NCBI GenBank assembly: GCA_044336205.1
Contig: CP172318.1
Span: forward strand, 248,001 to 312,000
Direction: 5' to 3'
Source of the DNA: Ruoffia sp044336205
Lineage (GTDB): Bacteria > Bacillota > Bacilli > Lactobacillales > Aerococcaceae
Length of the DNA stretch: 64,000 bases
The position numbers and the translations under genes are program-made. Shown in pieces: positions 42,509 through 51,314 of the stretch (positions are counted from its first letter, which is position 1; each line of letters starts with the position of its first letter). Under the pieces are notes generated by a model. That model worked only from the letters and a program-made list of their open reading frames with translations, did no database searches and had not been told where the DNA came from.

Positions 42509-42627
42509 TCACTAAGTACAATGAGTGACTCAAAGTACTTGTTAGGCTGCGTATTGCGTAATAAGGGAAGCTGTTCTACGCGGGATGTTGTTTATCGCGA
42601 AGCAGTTAATCGCGCAACATGATGGGC

Positions 42628-43529
42628 GATATTTCTCGCAAATCGCTTTAACGGGAAGTATTCACGTTGATATTTCCCGCAAATTGCTTTAACGGGAAAT
42701 ATTTACGTTGATATTTCTCGCAAATCGCTTTAACGGGAAGTATTCACGTTGATATTTCCCGCAAATTGCTTTAACGGGAAATATTTACGTTGATATTTCT
42801 CGCAAATCGCTTTAACGGGAAGTATTCACGTTGATATTTCCTGCAAGTCGCTTTAACGGGAAATATTTACGTTGATATTTCTCGCAAATCGCTTTAACGG
42901 GAAGTATTCACGTTGATATTTCCCGCAAATCGCTTTAACGGGAAGTATTCACGTTGATATTTCCTGCAAGTCGCTTTAACGGGAAGTATGTGCGTTGATA
43001 TTTCCCGCAAATCGCTTTAACGGGAAATATTTACGTTGATATTTCCCGCAAATTGCTTTAACGGGAAGTATTCACGTTGATATTTCTTGCAAATCGTTTT
43101 AACGGGAAGTATTCACGTTGATATTTCTTGCAAATCGTTTTAACGGGAAGTATTCACGTTGATATTTCTCGCAAATCGCTTTAACGGGAAATATTTACGT
43201 TGATATTTCTTGCAAATCGCTTTAACGGGAAGTATTCACGTTGATATTTTTCGCAAATCGCATTAACGGGAAATATTCACGTTGATATTTCCCGCAAGTC
43301 ATTTCATCGGGCAATATGGGAAGCGATATTTCCTGCAAAGTTGTTTATCGGGCAATATGGGAAGCGATATTTCCTGCAAAGTTGTTTATCGGGCAATATG
43401 GGAAGCGATATTTCCTGCAAAGTTGTTTATCGAGCAATATGGGAAGCGATATTTCCCGCAAGTCATTTAATCGCGCAATATGATGGGCGATATTTCTCAC
43501 AAGGCAGTTAATCGCGCACAATGCAGGTC
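42628..43529 (+). repeat. Hairpin array A1: 22 phased units of 41 bp
   Basis: Units begin GATATTT at 42628, 42669, 42710 and so on to 43489, every one exactly 41 bp apart with no indel. A typical unit is GATATTTCCCG, CAAATCGCTTTAA, CGGGAAATAT, then TTACGTT. The arms ATATTTCCCG and CGGGAAATAT are reverse complements, so each unit is a hairpin with a 13-nt loop. The arm variants CTCG, CCTG and CTTG all still pair with CGGG by G-U wobble on the + strand. The last units (from 43284) use a CGGGCAATATGGGAAGC variant. Degenerate half-units flank both ends. The unit is not a multiple of 3, so it is not coding. Confidence 0.95.
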
Positions 43530-43608
43530 GTTTTTACGCGCAAGGTTGTTGCTCACGCACATTGAAATACTATTATTTGCGAATAAACGTTAATAGGATG
43601 CATTAAAA

Positions 43609-45271
43609 CCTGAATAATTCATAGTTTTTCTAAAAATGTTAGTTAATGCTGATGTTATAGTATTTATATTCTTTTGCTTCATCACCCATTAGGTGATGAA
43701 AAAAGAACCCCTTTCTGATATCGTTAATTCACAACAAACAACCAATAGAAAGGAGTTCTCTCAATGGTTACTTTACAAAAGAATGCCGTAAAATTCAACA
43801 ATAATTTAATCGTTTCTCATGATGGTGGTCGTTTATCAAGTGATTCTGGTTTAGTCCTAATTGATGAATTAATGGATGCTTTCCAATTTACTCTGCTCTC
43901 TGAAGACATTGTTACATTTAATGATAGTCGTAAATATTGGAAGCACACGAATCATAAGATTTTAAAACAGTTAATACTGCAAATTATAGGTGGTTATAAT
44001 ACGGATTCTGCTGCAAATTTTTTACAACACGATCCTGTATTACAGACGTTCTCAACCGATGAGCCGTTGGCTTCTCAATCATCAATCTCTCGACTTTATG
44101 ATCGTGTAGTAGGCGAAACAATTGACACACTTCAAGTATTCAATCAAGCGTTAATTGACAAAGCTCGTCTACTTCGAAACGATACAAACCTGATTATCGA
44201 TTTAGATTCTACCCATTCCGATACATTCGGTAATCAAGAACAAACAGCTTACAACGCCCACTATGGAACAAATGGCTATCACCCTTTAGTGGCATTTGAT
44301 GGGTTAACCGGTGATTTTTTAAAAGCTAAACTTCGTTCAGGTAACCAATATACTTCTAAAGGGGTCAAAGAATTTCTTAAACCGTTATTGGAGCATTATA
44401 ACCAAGCGATTCCAACCACCGATATTCTCGTTCGTGGAGATAGTGGATTCGCGACACCGGATATTTACGATTTATGTGAATTATACGAAAATCATTATGT
44501 CATTCGGCTAAAGGCCAATAGAAATTTGTATCGCTTAGCTGAAGAATTTGTGTTCTATGATAATGATCATCCATGGGATGAAAAAGAGGTCTATTATCAC
44601 TCGGTTTTATACCAAGCAGCCTCTTGGACGAAGTCTCGACGTGTCTGTATCCGTTCGACTCGAGAAGTAAGTGAACTACTTTTTAAGCATTCTTTTATTG
44701 TCACGAATTTCTCAGAAAACATCTCGGCTAAAAGAGTGTTTGAAACATATAATAAACGCGGCACCATGGAAAATTATATTAAAGAAGCCAAAAACAGCTT
44801 CTTTTTCGATAAAACAGATAGTCCAGAATTCCTTGAAAACGAGGCACGGATGATGATTAGTCTGTTGTCATACAATTTAGTTAATTTCTTACGTACCATA
44901 TGTTTTGAACCAAAATTAAAAGGACTTCAAGTGAATACGATACGTCTCCGTTTGTTTAAAGTGGCTGGAAAGCTCGTCACTACGGCAAGACAAATCTATT
45001 TAAAACTATCAAGTTCCCATGTTTATCAGCGAGAGTTTTATGCCGTATTCAGGCAAATCCAAAGGATTCGGCAGTACATTTAAAGAACCTGATTTTTTAA
45101 AACAGTTTAAATGGCCCAGGGAGAAGTGCGCCCAAAATTCGTTGGATGAGACCAAAAAGTTTTTCTTTAGCTTTGAAAATCAATTAAAACATTTTAATTT
45201 CGATAAAACGAATCGAAATTGGAATATAACAACCAAAACAACTCGAAATTTAAAAGTATGAATTATTCAGG
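43609..45271 (+). mobile_element. IS1380-family insertion sequence
   Basis: Inverted repeats CCTGAATAATTCATA (43609-43623) and its reverse complement (45257-45271) bound one transposase gene. TTAAAA lies immediately outside both ends and may include the target duplication. The element sits between array A1 and the NERD gene, so those two were probably adjacent before the insertion. Confidence 0.88.
43764..45083 (+). CDS. IS1380-family transposase
   Basis: The 439-residue protein has the family start (VSHDGGRLSSDSGLVLIDEL), catalytic segments LIIDLDSTHSDTFGNQEQ and ILVRGDSGFATPDIYDL, and the C-terminal YNKRGTMENYIKEAKNSFFF with the last acidic residue. It is full length. AAGGAG precedes ATG 43764. 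Confidence 0.93.
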   Translation: MVTLQKNAVKFNNNLIVSHDGGRLSSDSGLVLIDELMDAFQFTLLSEDIVTFNDSRKYWKHTNHKILKQLILQIIGGYNTDSAANFLQHDPVLQTFSTDEPLASQSSISRLYDRVVGETIDTLQVFNQALIDKARLLRNDTNLIIDLDSTHSDTFGNQEQTAYNAHYGTNGYHPLVAFDGLTGDFLKAKLRSGNQYTSKGVKEFLKPLLEHYNQAIPTTDILVRGDSGFATPDIYDLCELYENHYVIRLKANRNLYRLAEEFVFYDNDHPWDEKEVYYHSVLYQAASWTKSRRVCIRSTREVSELLFKHSFIVTNFSENISAKRVFETYNKRGTMENYIKEAKNSFFFDKTDSPEFLENEARMMISLLSYNLVNFLRTICFEPKLKGLQVNTIRLRLFKVAGKLVTTARQIYLKLSSSHVYQREFYAVFRQIQRIRQYI

Positions 45272-45368
45272 TTAAAAGTTATTTTCTTAAAATATATTTA
45301 ATGGATTCGCCTTCAAAAAGTGTATATATAATAGACCTTATTTTATAACAGGAGTATGGAGGTATATT

Positions 45369-46304
45369 TTGAAGAAGAATCATGAATTAATTCAATTGGA
45401 AATTTGTCAACGCAGAGGGATTGAGTTGGATTATGAAGCGAATAAACGATTGATAAATTTAAGAAAAGGTTTTGAGGGTGAGTATACAGTATTCGAGTGG
45501 TTTCAGAAGTTCTCCCATGGACAAATTAATATCGTAACTGACTATTGGTTTTACCATGGGAAGTATATGCAAGTTGATCTGTTAGTATTATTGAGCAATC
45601 GCTGGATTGTGGTTGAGGTGAAGAATTATTTTGGAAAATTTGAATACCGTCATCATGAATGCTATTTGAACGGCAAGTTAATGAGTGACAATCACATTAA
45701 TCAGTTGGCTCATCGAACAAAGAGAATCCAGCATATTGCCAACGAATTAAATTCATCTATTAAGATAGAGTCAATAATGGTGTTCATTGATGAACATTGT
45801 GAGGTGGATATCCAATCTGATATTCCAATGAAAGTTATCCAACGCAACCAATTGCGAGCTTATATTAGTTCTCTAGTCAACGAGCAGAGGAATGAGAGTC
45901 AAGTTATTTCTTTGAACAAAATGCTTAATCATTTAGAAAAATATCGGGCAGAATCACCTTTTCAGCCTATGTTGTTTGAGCCTTGTCATTTAGAAAATAG
46001 AATTCGAAACGGGATAAGTTGTTTTAATTGTCATAGTTTTGACACAACGGTAGCTAAGAAGCTAGTGAGTTGTCGACAATGTGGTTATAAAGCGTATAAA
46101 AAGCAAGTTGTTATTAACGCAGCCTTAGAATTGCGTTATATCTATTATTACGATACGAGTAAAATTACGAATGCAGCTATTTTTGAATACTGTGGAGGAC
46201 TTATAAGCAGTAGGACGATTAGTAGTGCCATGAGTTCTCATTTTATGTTGGTGAGTAAAGGAACTAGGTCATATTATGATGTACCCCTGAAGTATATCGA
46301 GTAA
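45369..46304 (+). CDS. NERD-domain nuclease-like protein with zinc ribbon (locus A)
   Basis: The 311-residue protein has a NERD domain (about 30-130) with the PD-(D/E)xK residues Glu in GFEGEYTVFEWF, Asp in YMQVDLLVLL and E-x-K in IVVEVKNYFG. A zinc ribbon follows (CFNCHS, then CRQCGY, about 218-243), then a C-terminal helical region (SSRTISSAMSSHF) ending KGTRSYYDVP that resembles a small winged-helix DNA-binding tail. It starts at TTG 45369 after GGAGG. Arrays of the same repeat family lie on both sides, one beginning about 50 bp after the stop. It is a paralogue of the protein at 62518. Confidence 0.85.
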   Translation: MKKNHELIQLEICQRRGIELDYEANKRLINLRKGFEGEYTVFEWFQKFSHGQINIVTDYWFYHGKYMQVDLLVLLSNRWIVVEVKNYFGKFEYRHHECYLNGKLMSDNHINQLAHRTKRIQHIANELNSSIKIESIMVFIDEHCEVDIQSDIPMKVIQRNQLRAYISSLVNEQRNESQVISLNKMLNHLEKYRAESPFQPMLFEPCHLENRIRNGISCFNCHSFDTTVAKKLVSCRQCGYKAYKKQVVINAALELRYIYYYDTSKITNAAIFEYCGGLISSRTISSAMSSHFMLVSKGTRSYYDVPLKYIE

Positions 46305-46354
46305 GAAAAATGTCAGTTTTGTGAGAAAGATGGCTACTAGGTAATATTTACGTT

Positions 46355-46969
46355 GATATTTCTCTCCAGTCGCTTTAACGAGAAGCATTTACGTCGATAT
46401 TTCTCGCACGGCGCTTTATTAGGAAATATGTGCATTGATATTTCTCGCAAATTGCTTTAACGGGAAGTATTTACGTTGATATTTCTCGCAAATCTCTTTA
46501 TCAGGAAATATATGTATCGATATTTCCCGCAAATCGCTTTATCAGGAAATATTTACGTCGATATTTCTCTCCAGTCGCTTTATCAGGAAATATGTGCAGC
46601 GATACTTCCCGCAAATCGCTTTAACGGGAAGTATGTGCGTCGATATTTCCTGCAAGTCGCTTTATCAGGAAATATATGCAGCGATATTTCCCGCAAATCT
46701 CTTTATCAGGAAATATTTACGTCGATATTTCTCTCCAGTCGCTTTATCAGGAAATATATGCAGCGATATTTCTCGCTAGTCTCTTTAACAGGAAGTATGT
46801 GCGTTGATATTTCTCGCTAGTCTCTTTAACGAGAAGTATGTACGTTGATATTTCTCTCAAATCGCTTTATCAAGAAGTATGTGCGTTGATATTTCTCGCT
46901 AGTCTCTTTAACAGGAAGTATGTGCGTTGATATTTCTCGCAAGTCATTCTATCGAGAAATATATGAAGT
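46355..46969 (+). repeat. Hairpin array A2: 15 phased units of 41 bp
   Basis: Units start at 46355, 46396, 46437 through 46929, all exactly 41 bp apart, and belong to the same family as A1 (GATATTTCTCGCAAATCG...). Many units here have TTTATCAGGAAATAT as the right arm, giving one mismatch, or the variant CTCTCCAGTCGC at the left loop border, so pairing is weaker than in A1. A degenerate partial unit precedes the first one, so the array effectively begins directly after the NERD stop at 46304. Confidence 0.95.
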
Positions 46970-47036
46970 AATTCCCCCGTACAACCCCATTTCCCTACAG
47001 CCTGCTTGTAATCTTATAGTATATAACTAATGTATA

Positions 47037-47416
47037 TTGCCAAGGAAAGAGCATCATAGTTTGGGAGAATTTAAAGAATATTTGGACAAGATAAGGGAGT
47101 CATTGTGGCGTGATAGGATGGAGGAAATCTTTAATGAGGTACGTGAGAATTATCCTCAGCTTGAGAAGGTGATTAAGTGGAATCAGCCGATGTTTACTGA
47201 TCATGGAACCTTTGTTATTCCCTTTAGTCATAGTAAGCGTCATATTGTAATGTCAGAAGAAGTGAAGCCGCTCAAGTTTTTAAAGATGAGATTGAAGCGA
47301 GTGGGTTAAGTCATACGTCTAATATTATTCGTATTAAGTGGGCGGATGAGATTCCGTTTGCCTTGATGAAGACTTTGATTGATTACAATATTAAGGACAA
47401 GAAAGACTATGATTAA
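47037..47416 (+). pseudogene. DUF1801 (YdhG-like) protein, frameshifted
   Basis: The first frame encodes about 80 residues of a DUF1801 protein (VIKWNQPMFTDHGTFVIPF and HIVMSEEVKPL), then shifts near 47280 at a T/A run. A second frame carries the expected end (KDEIEASGLSHT, then RIKWADEIPFALMK and IKDKKDYD). No good ATG is present; TTG 47037 lacks a clear ribosome site. It lies just past array A2. The next 200 bp contain nothing I recognise. Confidence 0.8.
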
Positions 47417-47613
47417 AACTGGCGCAAGGAGTAAAAGTAGGCAAAAAGCAAAAGCCGTTCACATTATATAGCAATAATGCATAGAATAAATGCCAATGAT
47501 AGTCATTAAACAATGTATTAATTGTAGTTTGTGAAACTGGTTTGAAACACAATAAGCATTTATAATTAAGATAGACTAAAAGTTGAATGCTTATATATAG
47601 GAGGCAAAAAATA

Positions 47614-48217
47614 AGTGGGTTACAAAAACAGTAAAACTAGCCATCTTGATGGATTACTTACTTCGGTAAAGTCAAACACATCAATCATTAGACTTCGGGT
47701 AGACGCTTTACCTTAGGCCTCAATCCAAGTCTTTTACTTTGACTGAATTAACTAAAGTAGACACTCATGTGTCGTATATAGACAAAGAAGTCTTGTTGCA
47801 GAGCCAGTTTCTAGAGATTCTTGATGAAGTTCATTTGTAGGATTTTGCCATGACTGTTTCATTGGAGGAGACCTATCATCAATTGTAGAGCGATTTTACC
47901 CCCACAGCACTCCGGTATCTTATTTGTGCATGTATGGGGCTGATTCCTTCGGGCGATGATTTCATTCAAGGAATGATGTTGATTGAAGCTTTGGTTAAAG
48001 AATTTTTAACGGAGGGATCGAGGGCAGATGTAAGTCGAGCTTATTGTTACACTCTAGCTAAAGGTTATGTGAATCACAGTTGGATTAAGTTGTTACAGAC
48101 AGTGGAAGAAAACCAACGAGAGCAGTTATAGGAGAGATTAAAACTTTTGGATCCACTTCAGGAAATGATATCTTATTAGGAGTACAAATTTATTTACAAT
48201 TATTATTAGACAAGTAA
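47614..48217 (+). pseudogene. DUF2877 (AllH-like) protein, heavily degraded
   Basis: Several frames together show DUF2877: ELTKVDTHVSYIDKEVLLQS, then CMGLIPSGDDFIQGMMLIEA with the conserved PSGDD motif, and TFGSTSGNDILLGVQIYLQL at the end. At least three stop codons and frameshifts interrupt it. In intact genomes this family sits with FdrA and carbamate kinase in oxamate/allantoin degradation. An intact carbamate kinase follows 20 bp later, so the rest of the pathway has been lost here. Confidence 0.82.
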
Positions 48218-48237
48218 GTTTAATTACGGAGGGAATT

Positions 48238-49179
48238 ATGGGAAAAAGAATCGTCGTAGCCTTAGGTGGAAATGCTATCTTAACAGATGATCCATCAGCA
48301 CAAGGACAAATTGAAGCTTTACGTTATACAAGCAAACGATTAATTGAATTAATCAAACAAGGTCACCAACTAATCATTAGTCACGGTAACGGACCTCAAG
48401 TTGGGAACTTATTACTGCAACAAGCGGCAGCTGATTCAGAGAAGAATCCAGCTATGCCTTTAGATACTTGTGTGGCAATGACACAAGGAAGTATCGGCTA
48501 CTGGTTACAAAACATGATGAATGAAGCATTAGCTGAAGCAGGCATTGATAAAAACGTTGCTTCAGTTGTGACTCAAGTTGTAGTTGATGAGAATGATTCG
48601 GCTTTTGCTAAACCAACTAAACCAGTTGGACCATTCTTAACTGAAGAAGAATCAATTAAAGCTTCAGAAGAAACAGGAGATACATACGTAGAAGATGCTG
48701 GTCGTGGATACCGTAAGGTCGTTCCATCACCAAAACCAGAAACAATTGTAGAATACCCAGTTATTAAGAGCCTAATCGAGCAAGACTTTGTAACAATCTC
48801 CGCAGGTGGTGGAGGAATTCCAGTTAAGAAAGCTGAGTTTGGCTATCAAGGTGTAGAAGCAGTTATTGATAAAGACTTCGCCTCAGCAAAATTAGCAGAA
48901 TTAGTTGAAGCAGACTACTTATTCATCTTAACAGGTGTAGATAACGTTTACGTTAACTACAATCAACCTAACCAAGAGAAGTTAGAAGAAGTAACTGTTT
49001 CTCAACTTAAGAACTGGATCGCTGAAGATCAATTCGCACCAGGAAGCATGTTACCAAAAGTAGAAGCAGCGATCTCATTAGTTGAGAACCGCCCAGAATC
49101 TAAAGTAGTTATTACTTCATTAGAGAACATCGAAGCCATCTTTGGTGACGGCTCCATAACTGTTGTGACTGCAGGATAA
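48238..49179 (+). CDS. arcC: Carbamate kinase
   Basis: The enzyme makes ATP from carbamoyl phosphate and ADP. The 313-residue product has VVALGGNAILTDDPSAQGQ, LIISHGNGPQVGNLLLQQ, FVTISAGGGGIPV, AVIDKDFASAKLAELVEADY, FILTGVDNVYVNYN and FAPGSMLPKVEAAI, all complete. AGGGAATT and GGAGGG precede ATG 48238. Its only neighbour of the pathway is the decayed DUF2877 gene upstream, so its substrate source must lie elsewhere. Confidence 0.95.
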   Translation: MGKRIVVALGGNAILTDDPSAQGQIEALRYTSKRLIELIKQGHQLIISHGNGPQVGNLLLQQAAADSEKNPAMPLDTCVAMTQGSIGYWLQNMMNEALAEAGIDKNVASVVTQVVVDENDSAFAKPTKPVGPFLTEEESIKASEETGDTYVEDAGRGYRKVVPSPKPETIVEYPVIKSLIEQDFVTISAGGGGIPVKKAEFGYQGVEAVIDKDFASAKLAELVEADYLFILTGVDNVYVNYNQPNQEKLEEVTVSQLKNWIAEDQFAPGSMLPKVEAAISLVENRPESKVVITSLENIEAIFGDGSITVVTAG

Positions 49180-49200
49180 TAAGCTTTATTGAAATAAACT

Positions 49201-49256
49201 CACAGCCTTTTAAGATGTCGGTGTTGGCAACTTCGAAGGCTGTGTTTGCTTTTTAT
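49201..49256 (+). terminator. Terminator after carbamate kinase
   Basis: CACAGCCTT pairs with AAGGCTGTG over an internal region that may fold further, followed by TTTGCTTTTT. Confidence 0.75.
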
Positions 49257-49357
49257 GGGATTTAGCTGTTCGCTTTAAAAAAGCACCAAGCTCGATCCGT
49301 TATTGGAACTAGATAGGTGCTTATAAATTATCACGTTAACAAAATGATGTGGGGTGA

Positions 49358-49823
49358 CTATCTGAAGTTTTGTACATTTGTGTTAATTTGAACGGTAACT
49401 CGACCATTCTTAATGACATATAATCTTTCTGGGAAGTCAATTAAGGCGTTCTCTTTCAGTTTCGTATCTAAGACCACTAAGTCTGCATTTTTCCCTTCGG
49501 CTAATCCGTAGTTTGTTAGTCCGAGTGCCTTTGCTAGGTTTTCCGTAATCATTGGAAGGGTGGGTGGTTGGAAGGTTATCAGATCAATCTTGGTGAGCAA
49601 CTTGGATAGCTAGCATAGCGATTTGAATTAAGTCACCATTGCCATAAGAAGTGAAGGCATTGAGGATGTTGTTAGATGCGATTGATACGTTGATACCGGC
49701 ATCACGTAATTTGTGAATAGGTGTAGCTACTCGGCAGTGAGAGTCTGTGGTGGAAAGTGGGATAACATTAATTTGAGCTTCGACCAATTTATCAATCACG
49801 CCTTGAAGTTTCTCTAGCGGCAT
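49358..49823 (-). pseudogene. Cytosine-deaminase-like amidohydrolase, truncated and frameshifted
   Basis: On the minus strand, residues of an amidohydrolase C-terminal half are visible in two frames: IDKLVEAQINVIPLSTTDSH and ASNNILNAFTSYGNGDLIQ, then after a shift near 49590 TENLAKALGLTNYGLAEGKN and ADLVVLD. This matches the metal-dependent hydrolase (codA-type) ending. The N-terminal half, with the HxH metal ligands, is missing. Repeat array B1 begins 24 bp upstream of the surviving start, so the array lies where the rest of the gene would be. Confidence 0.78.
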
Positions 49824-49846
49824 AGCATGTAGAGCCGTTAAGTGTG

Positions 49847-50518
49847 GTGCGCCGAGTTTTTAGGTCGGATAGCGCAGTTGCGTGTGTGGTGCGCCAAGTT
49901 GGTCGGTTGGATAGCGCAGTTGTGTATGTGGTGCGCCAAGTTCGTGGTTCAGATGGCGTGGTTAGTAGGTTGGTGTGCCAAGTTGGTCGGTTGGAAAGCG
50001 CAGTTGCGTGTGTGATGCGCCGAGTTGGTAGGTCGGATTGCGTGGTTGCGTGTGTGGTGCGCCGAGTCGGTAGGTCGGATAGCGCAGTTGCGTGTGTGGT
50101 GCGCCAAGTTGGTCGGTTGGATAGCGCAGTTGTGTATGTGGTGCGCCAAGTTCGTGGTTCAGATGGCGTGGTTGTGTATGTGGTGCGCCAAGTTCGTGGT
50201 TCAGATGGCGTGGTTAGTAGGTTGGTGTGCCAAGTTCGTCAATCAGAAAGCGCAGTTGCGTGTGTGGTGCGCCAAGTTGGTAGGTCGGATTGCGCAGTTG
50301 CGTGTGTGGTGCGCCAAGTCGGTAGGTCGGATAGCGCAGTTGTGTGTGAGGTGCGCCAAGTTCGTCGTTCGGATAGCGCAGTAGTGTGTCGGGTGCGCCA
50401 AGTTCGTTGGCTAGTTGGCGTCGTTAAGTGGTAGGTATGCCAAGCGCGTTGTCGAGATGTCACAGTTGAGTAGTAAGTACGCCAAGTTTCATGCGAACTT
50501 GGCGTCTTCCGTGCTAAC
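49847..50518. repeat. Repeat array B1: 16 phased units of 42 bp
   Basis: Units begin GTGCGCC at 49847, 49889, 49931 through 50477, all exactly 42 bp apart. A typical unit is GTGCGCCAAGTTCGTGGTTC, AGATGGCGTGGTTGTGTATG, TG. Because 42 is divisible by 3, long open frames run through the array, but their composition is that of a repeat, not a protein. The dyad is weaker than in family A: CGCCA with TGGCG or TGCGC with GCGCA. The last units reach perfect CGCCAAGTT/AACTTGGCG. Its relative is B2 at 54856. Confidence 0.93.
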
Positions 50519-50660
50519 TAACTCATTTACCTCGCTGAATTGACGTCCTTTACCACTAAAACGTCAGCTGCTCCATTGAGTTGATGACTTTTCCTTTTAA
50601 AATGCCATCTACTACATTGACTTGACGTTGTAACTCTGCTATTTTGTCACCTCCCTAGCC
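50497..50660. repeat. Degenerate mini-array D: about four units of 41 bp
   Basis: Segments starting at 50497, 50538, 50579 and 50620 share the frame A.TTG.CGTC... with ends such as CTGCTCCATTG and CTACTACATTG, spaced exactly 41 bp. One is a clear hairpin (TGACGT with ACGTCA across 14 nt). The first unit overlaps the last unit of array B1 at the arm ACTTGGCGTC. Copies are strongly diverged. Confidence 0.6.
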
Positions 50661-50786
50661 AAGCTGTCGCCCAGGCTTCCATTGAAACAGAAGCTTTTCT
50701 AGCTAGTCACATTGAACGTCGAATCAGTAGCTAATTCTTGTGTTTAATTGTGGGGAAAGATAATATAAGGTTAGGAGTTCATTCAG

Positions 50787-51314
50787 TTGAAGAAGGAAGA
50801 CAGCAAGATACAGTGTAACTTATCCATTTGGGTGTTGCATTTGCGATTTATTTCCGAAGTTGCAGTATGGATTGTTTCGCATTGTGATGGGAATGGTCTT
50901 GTTGTTTTTCAACTTTATCGGCTACCATTCGGTGTTGTTTCTAATCTATATTACTTTTACGCTCGGTATACAAAATGCGATGTTTGTATTTTATAAAGTC
51001 TTGATTGTTAAACGACGATTCTTACTGGAGCAATCACGGATATTGGGGTTGGCTTAGGGCAGCGGTTGCGTGGTGCGAGCCAAGCTAGGTGTAAGATTCG
51101 CTTTCATAGTGTGGATGTGTTTTGTTTTATGGCCGGGGCAGTTTCTGCGTTGCTAATTCACTTGAATGCGGATTGGATCTTGGTTTTTGTAGCGGGAACT
51201 TTTGATATAATGATTGGTTTGTACTTTTATTTTATGCGTGATAATATTATTGAGGTAAATCTTGATAGTATGAATGAAGGAGTGATAGCCGATGAATACA
51301 AAGAAAATGAGTGA
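50787..51314 (+). pseudogene. DUF1275 (YoaK-like) membrane protein, multiply frameshifted
   Basis: Three frames carry parts of one DUF1275 protein: FLIYITFTLGIQNAMF, then TTILTGAITDIGVGLGQRLR and SVDVFCFMAGAVSALLI with WILVFVAGTFDIMIGLYFYF. At least two shifts separate them. The end overlaps the start of the thioesterase gene by about 20 bp, so the relic may still supply part of that gene's leader. It directly follows arrays B1 and D. Confidence 0.8.

Noticed and set aside
42628..43529. CRISPR array
   Set aside because: There are no unique spacers. The whole 41-bp unit is repeated with scattered substitutions, and no cas genes are present.
45019..45261. Second small gene at the end of the IS1380 element
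   Set aside because: It overlaps the transposase end in another frame and has no recognisable motif or ribosome site.
46476..46820. Open frame with repeated SLYQEI and RKYMQRYF motifs in array A2
   Set aside because: A 41-bp unit read three times gives a 123-bp period. The hairpin structure and exact phase explain the pattern better than protein coding.
49844..50434. Long open frame across array B1 (about 196 codons with VCQVGRSD-like repeats)
   Set aside because: The frame stays open only because the 42-bp unit is a multiple of three. There is no ribosome site, several frames on both strands are equally open, and the composition is that of the repeat.
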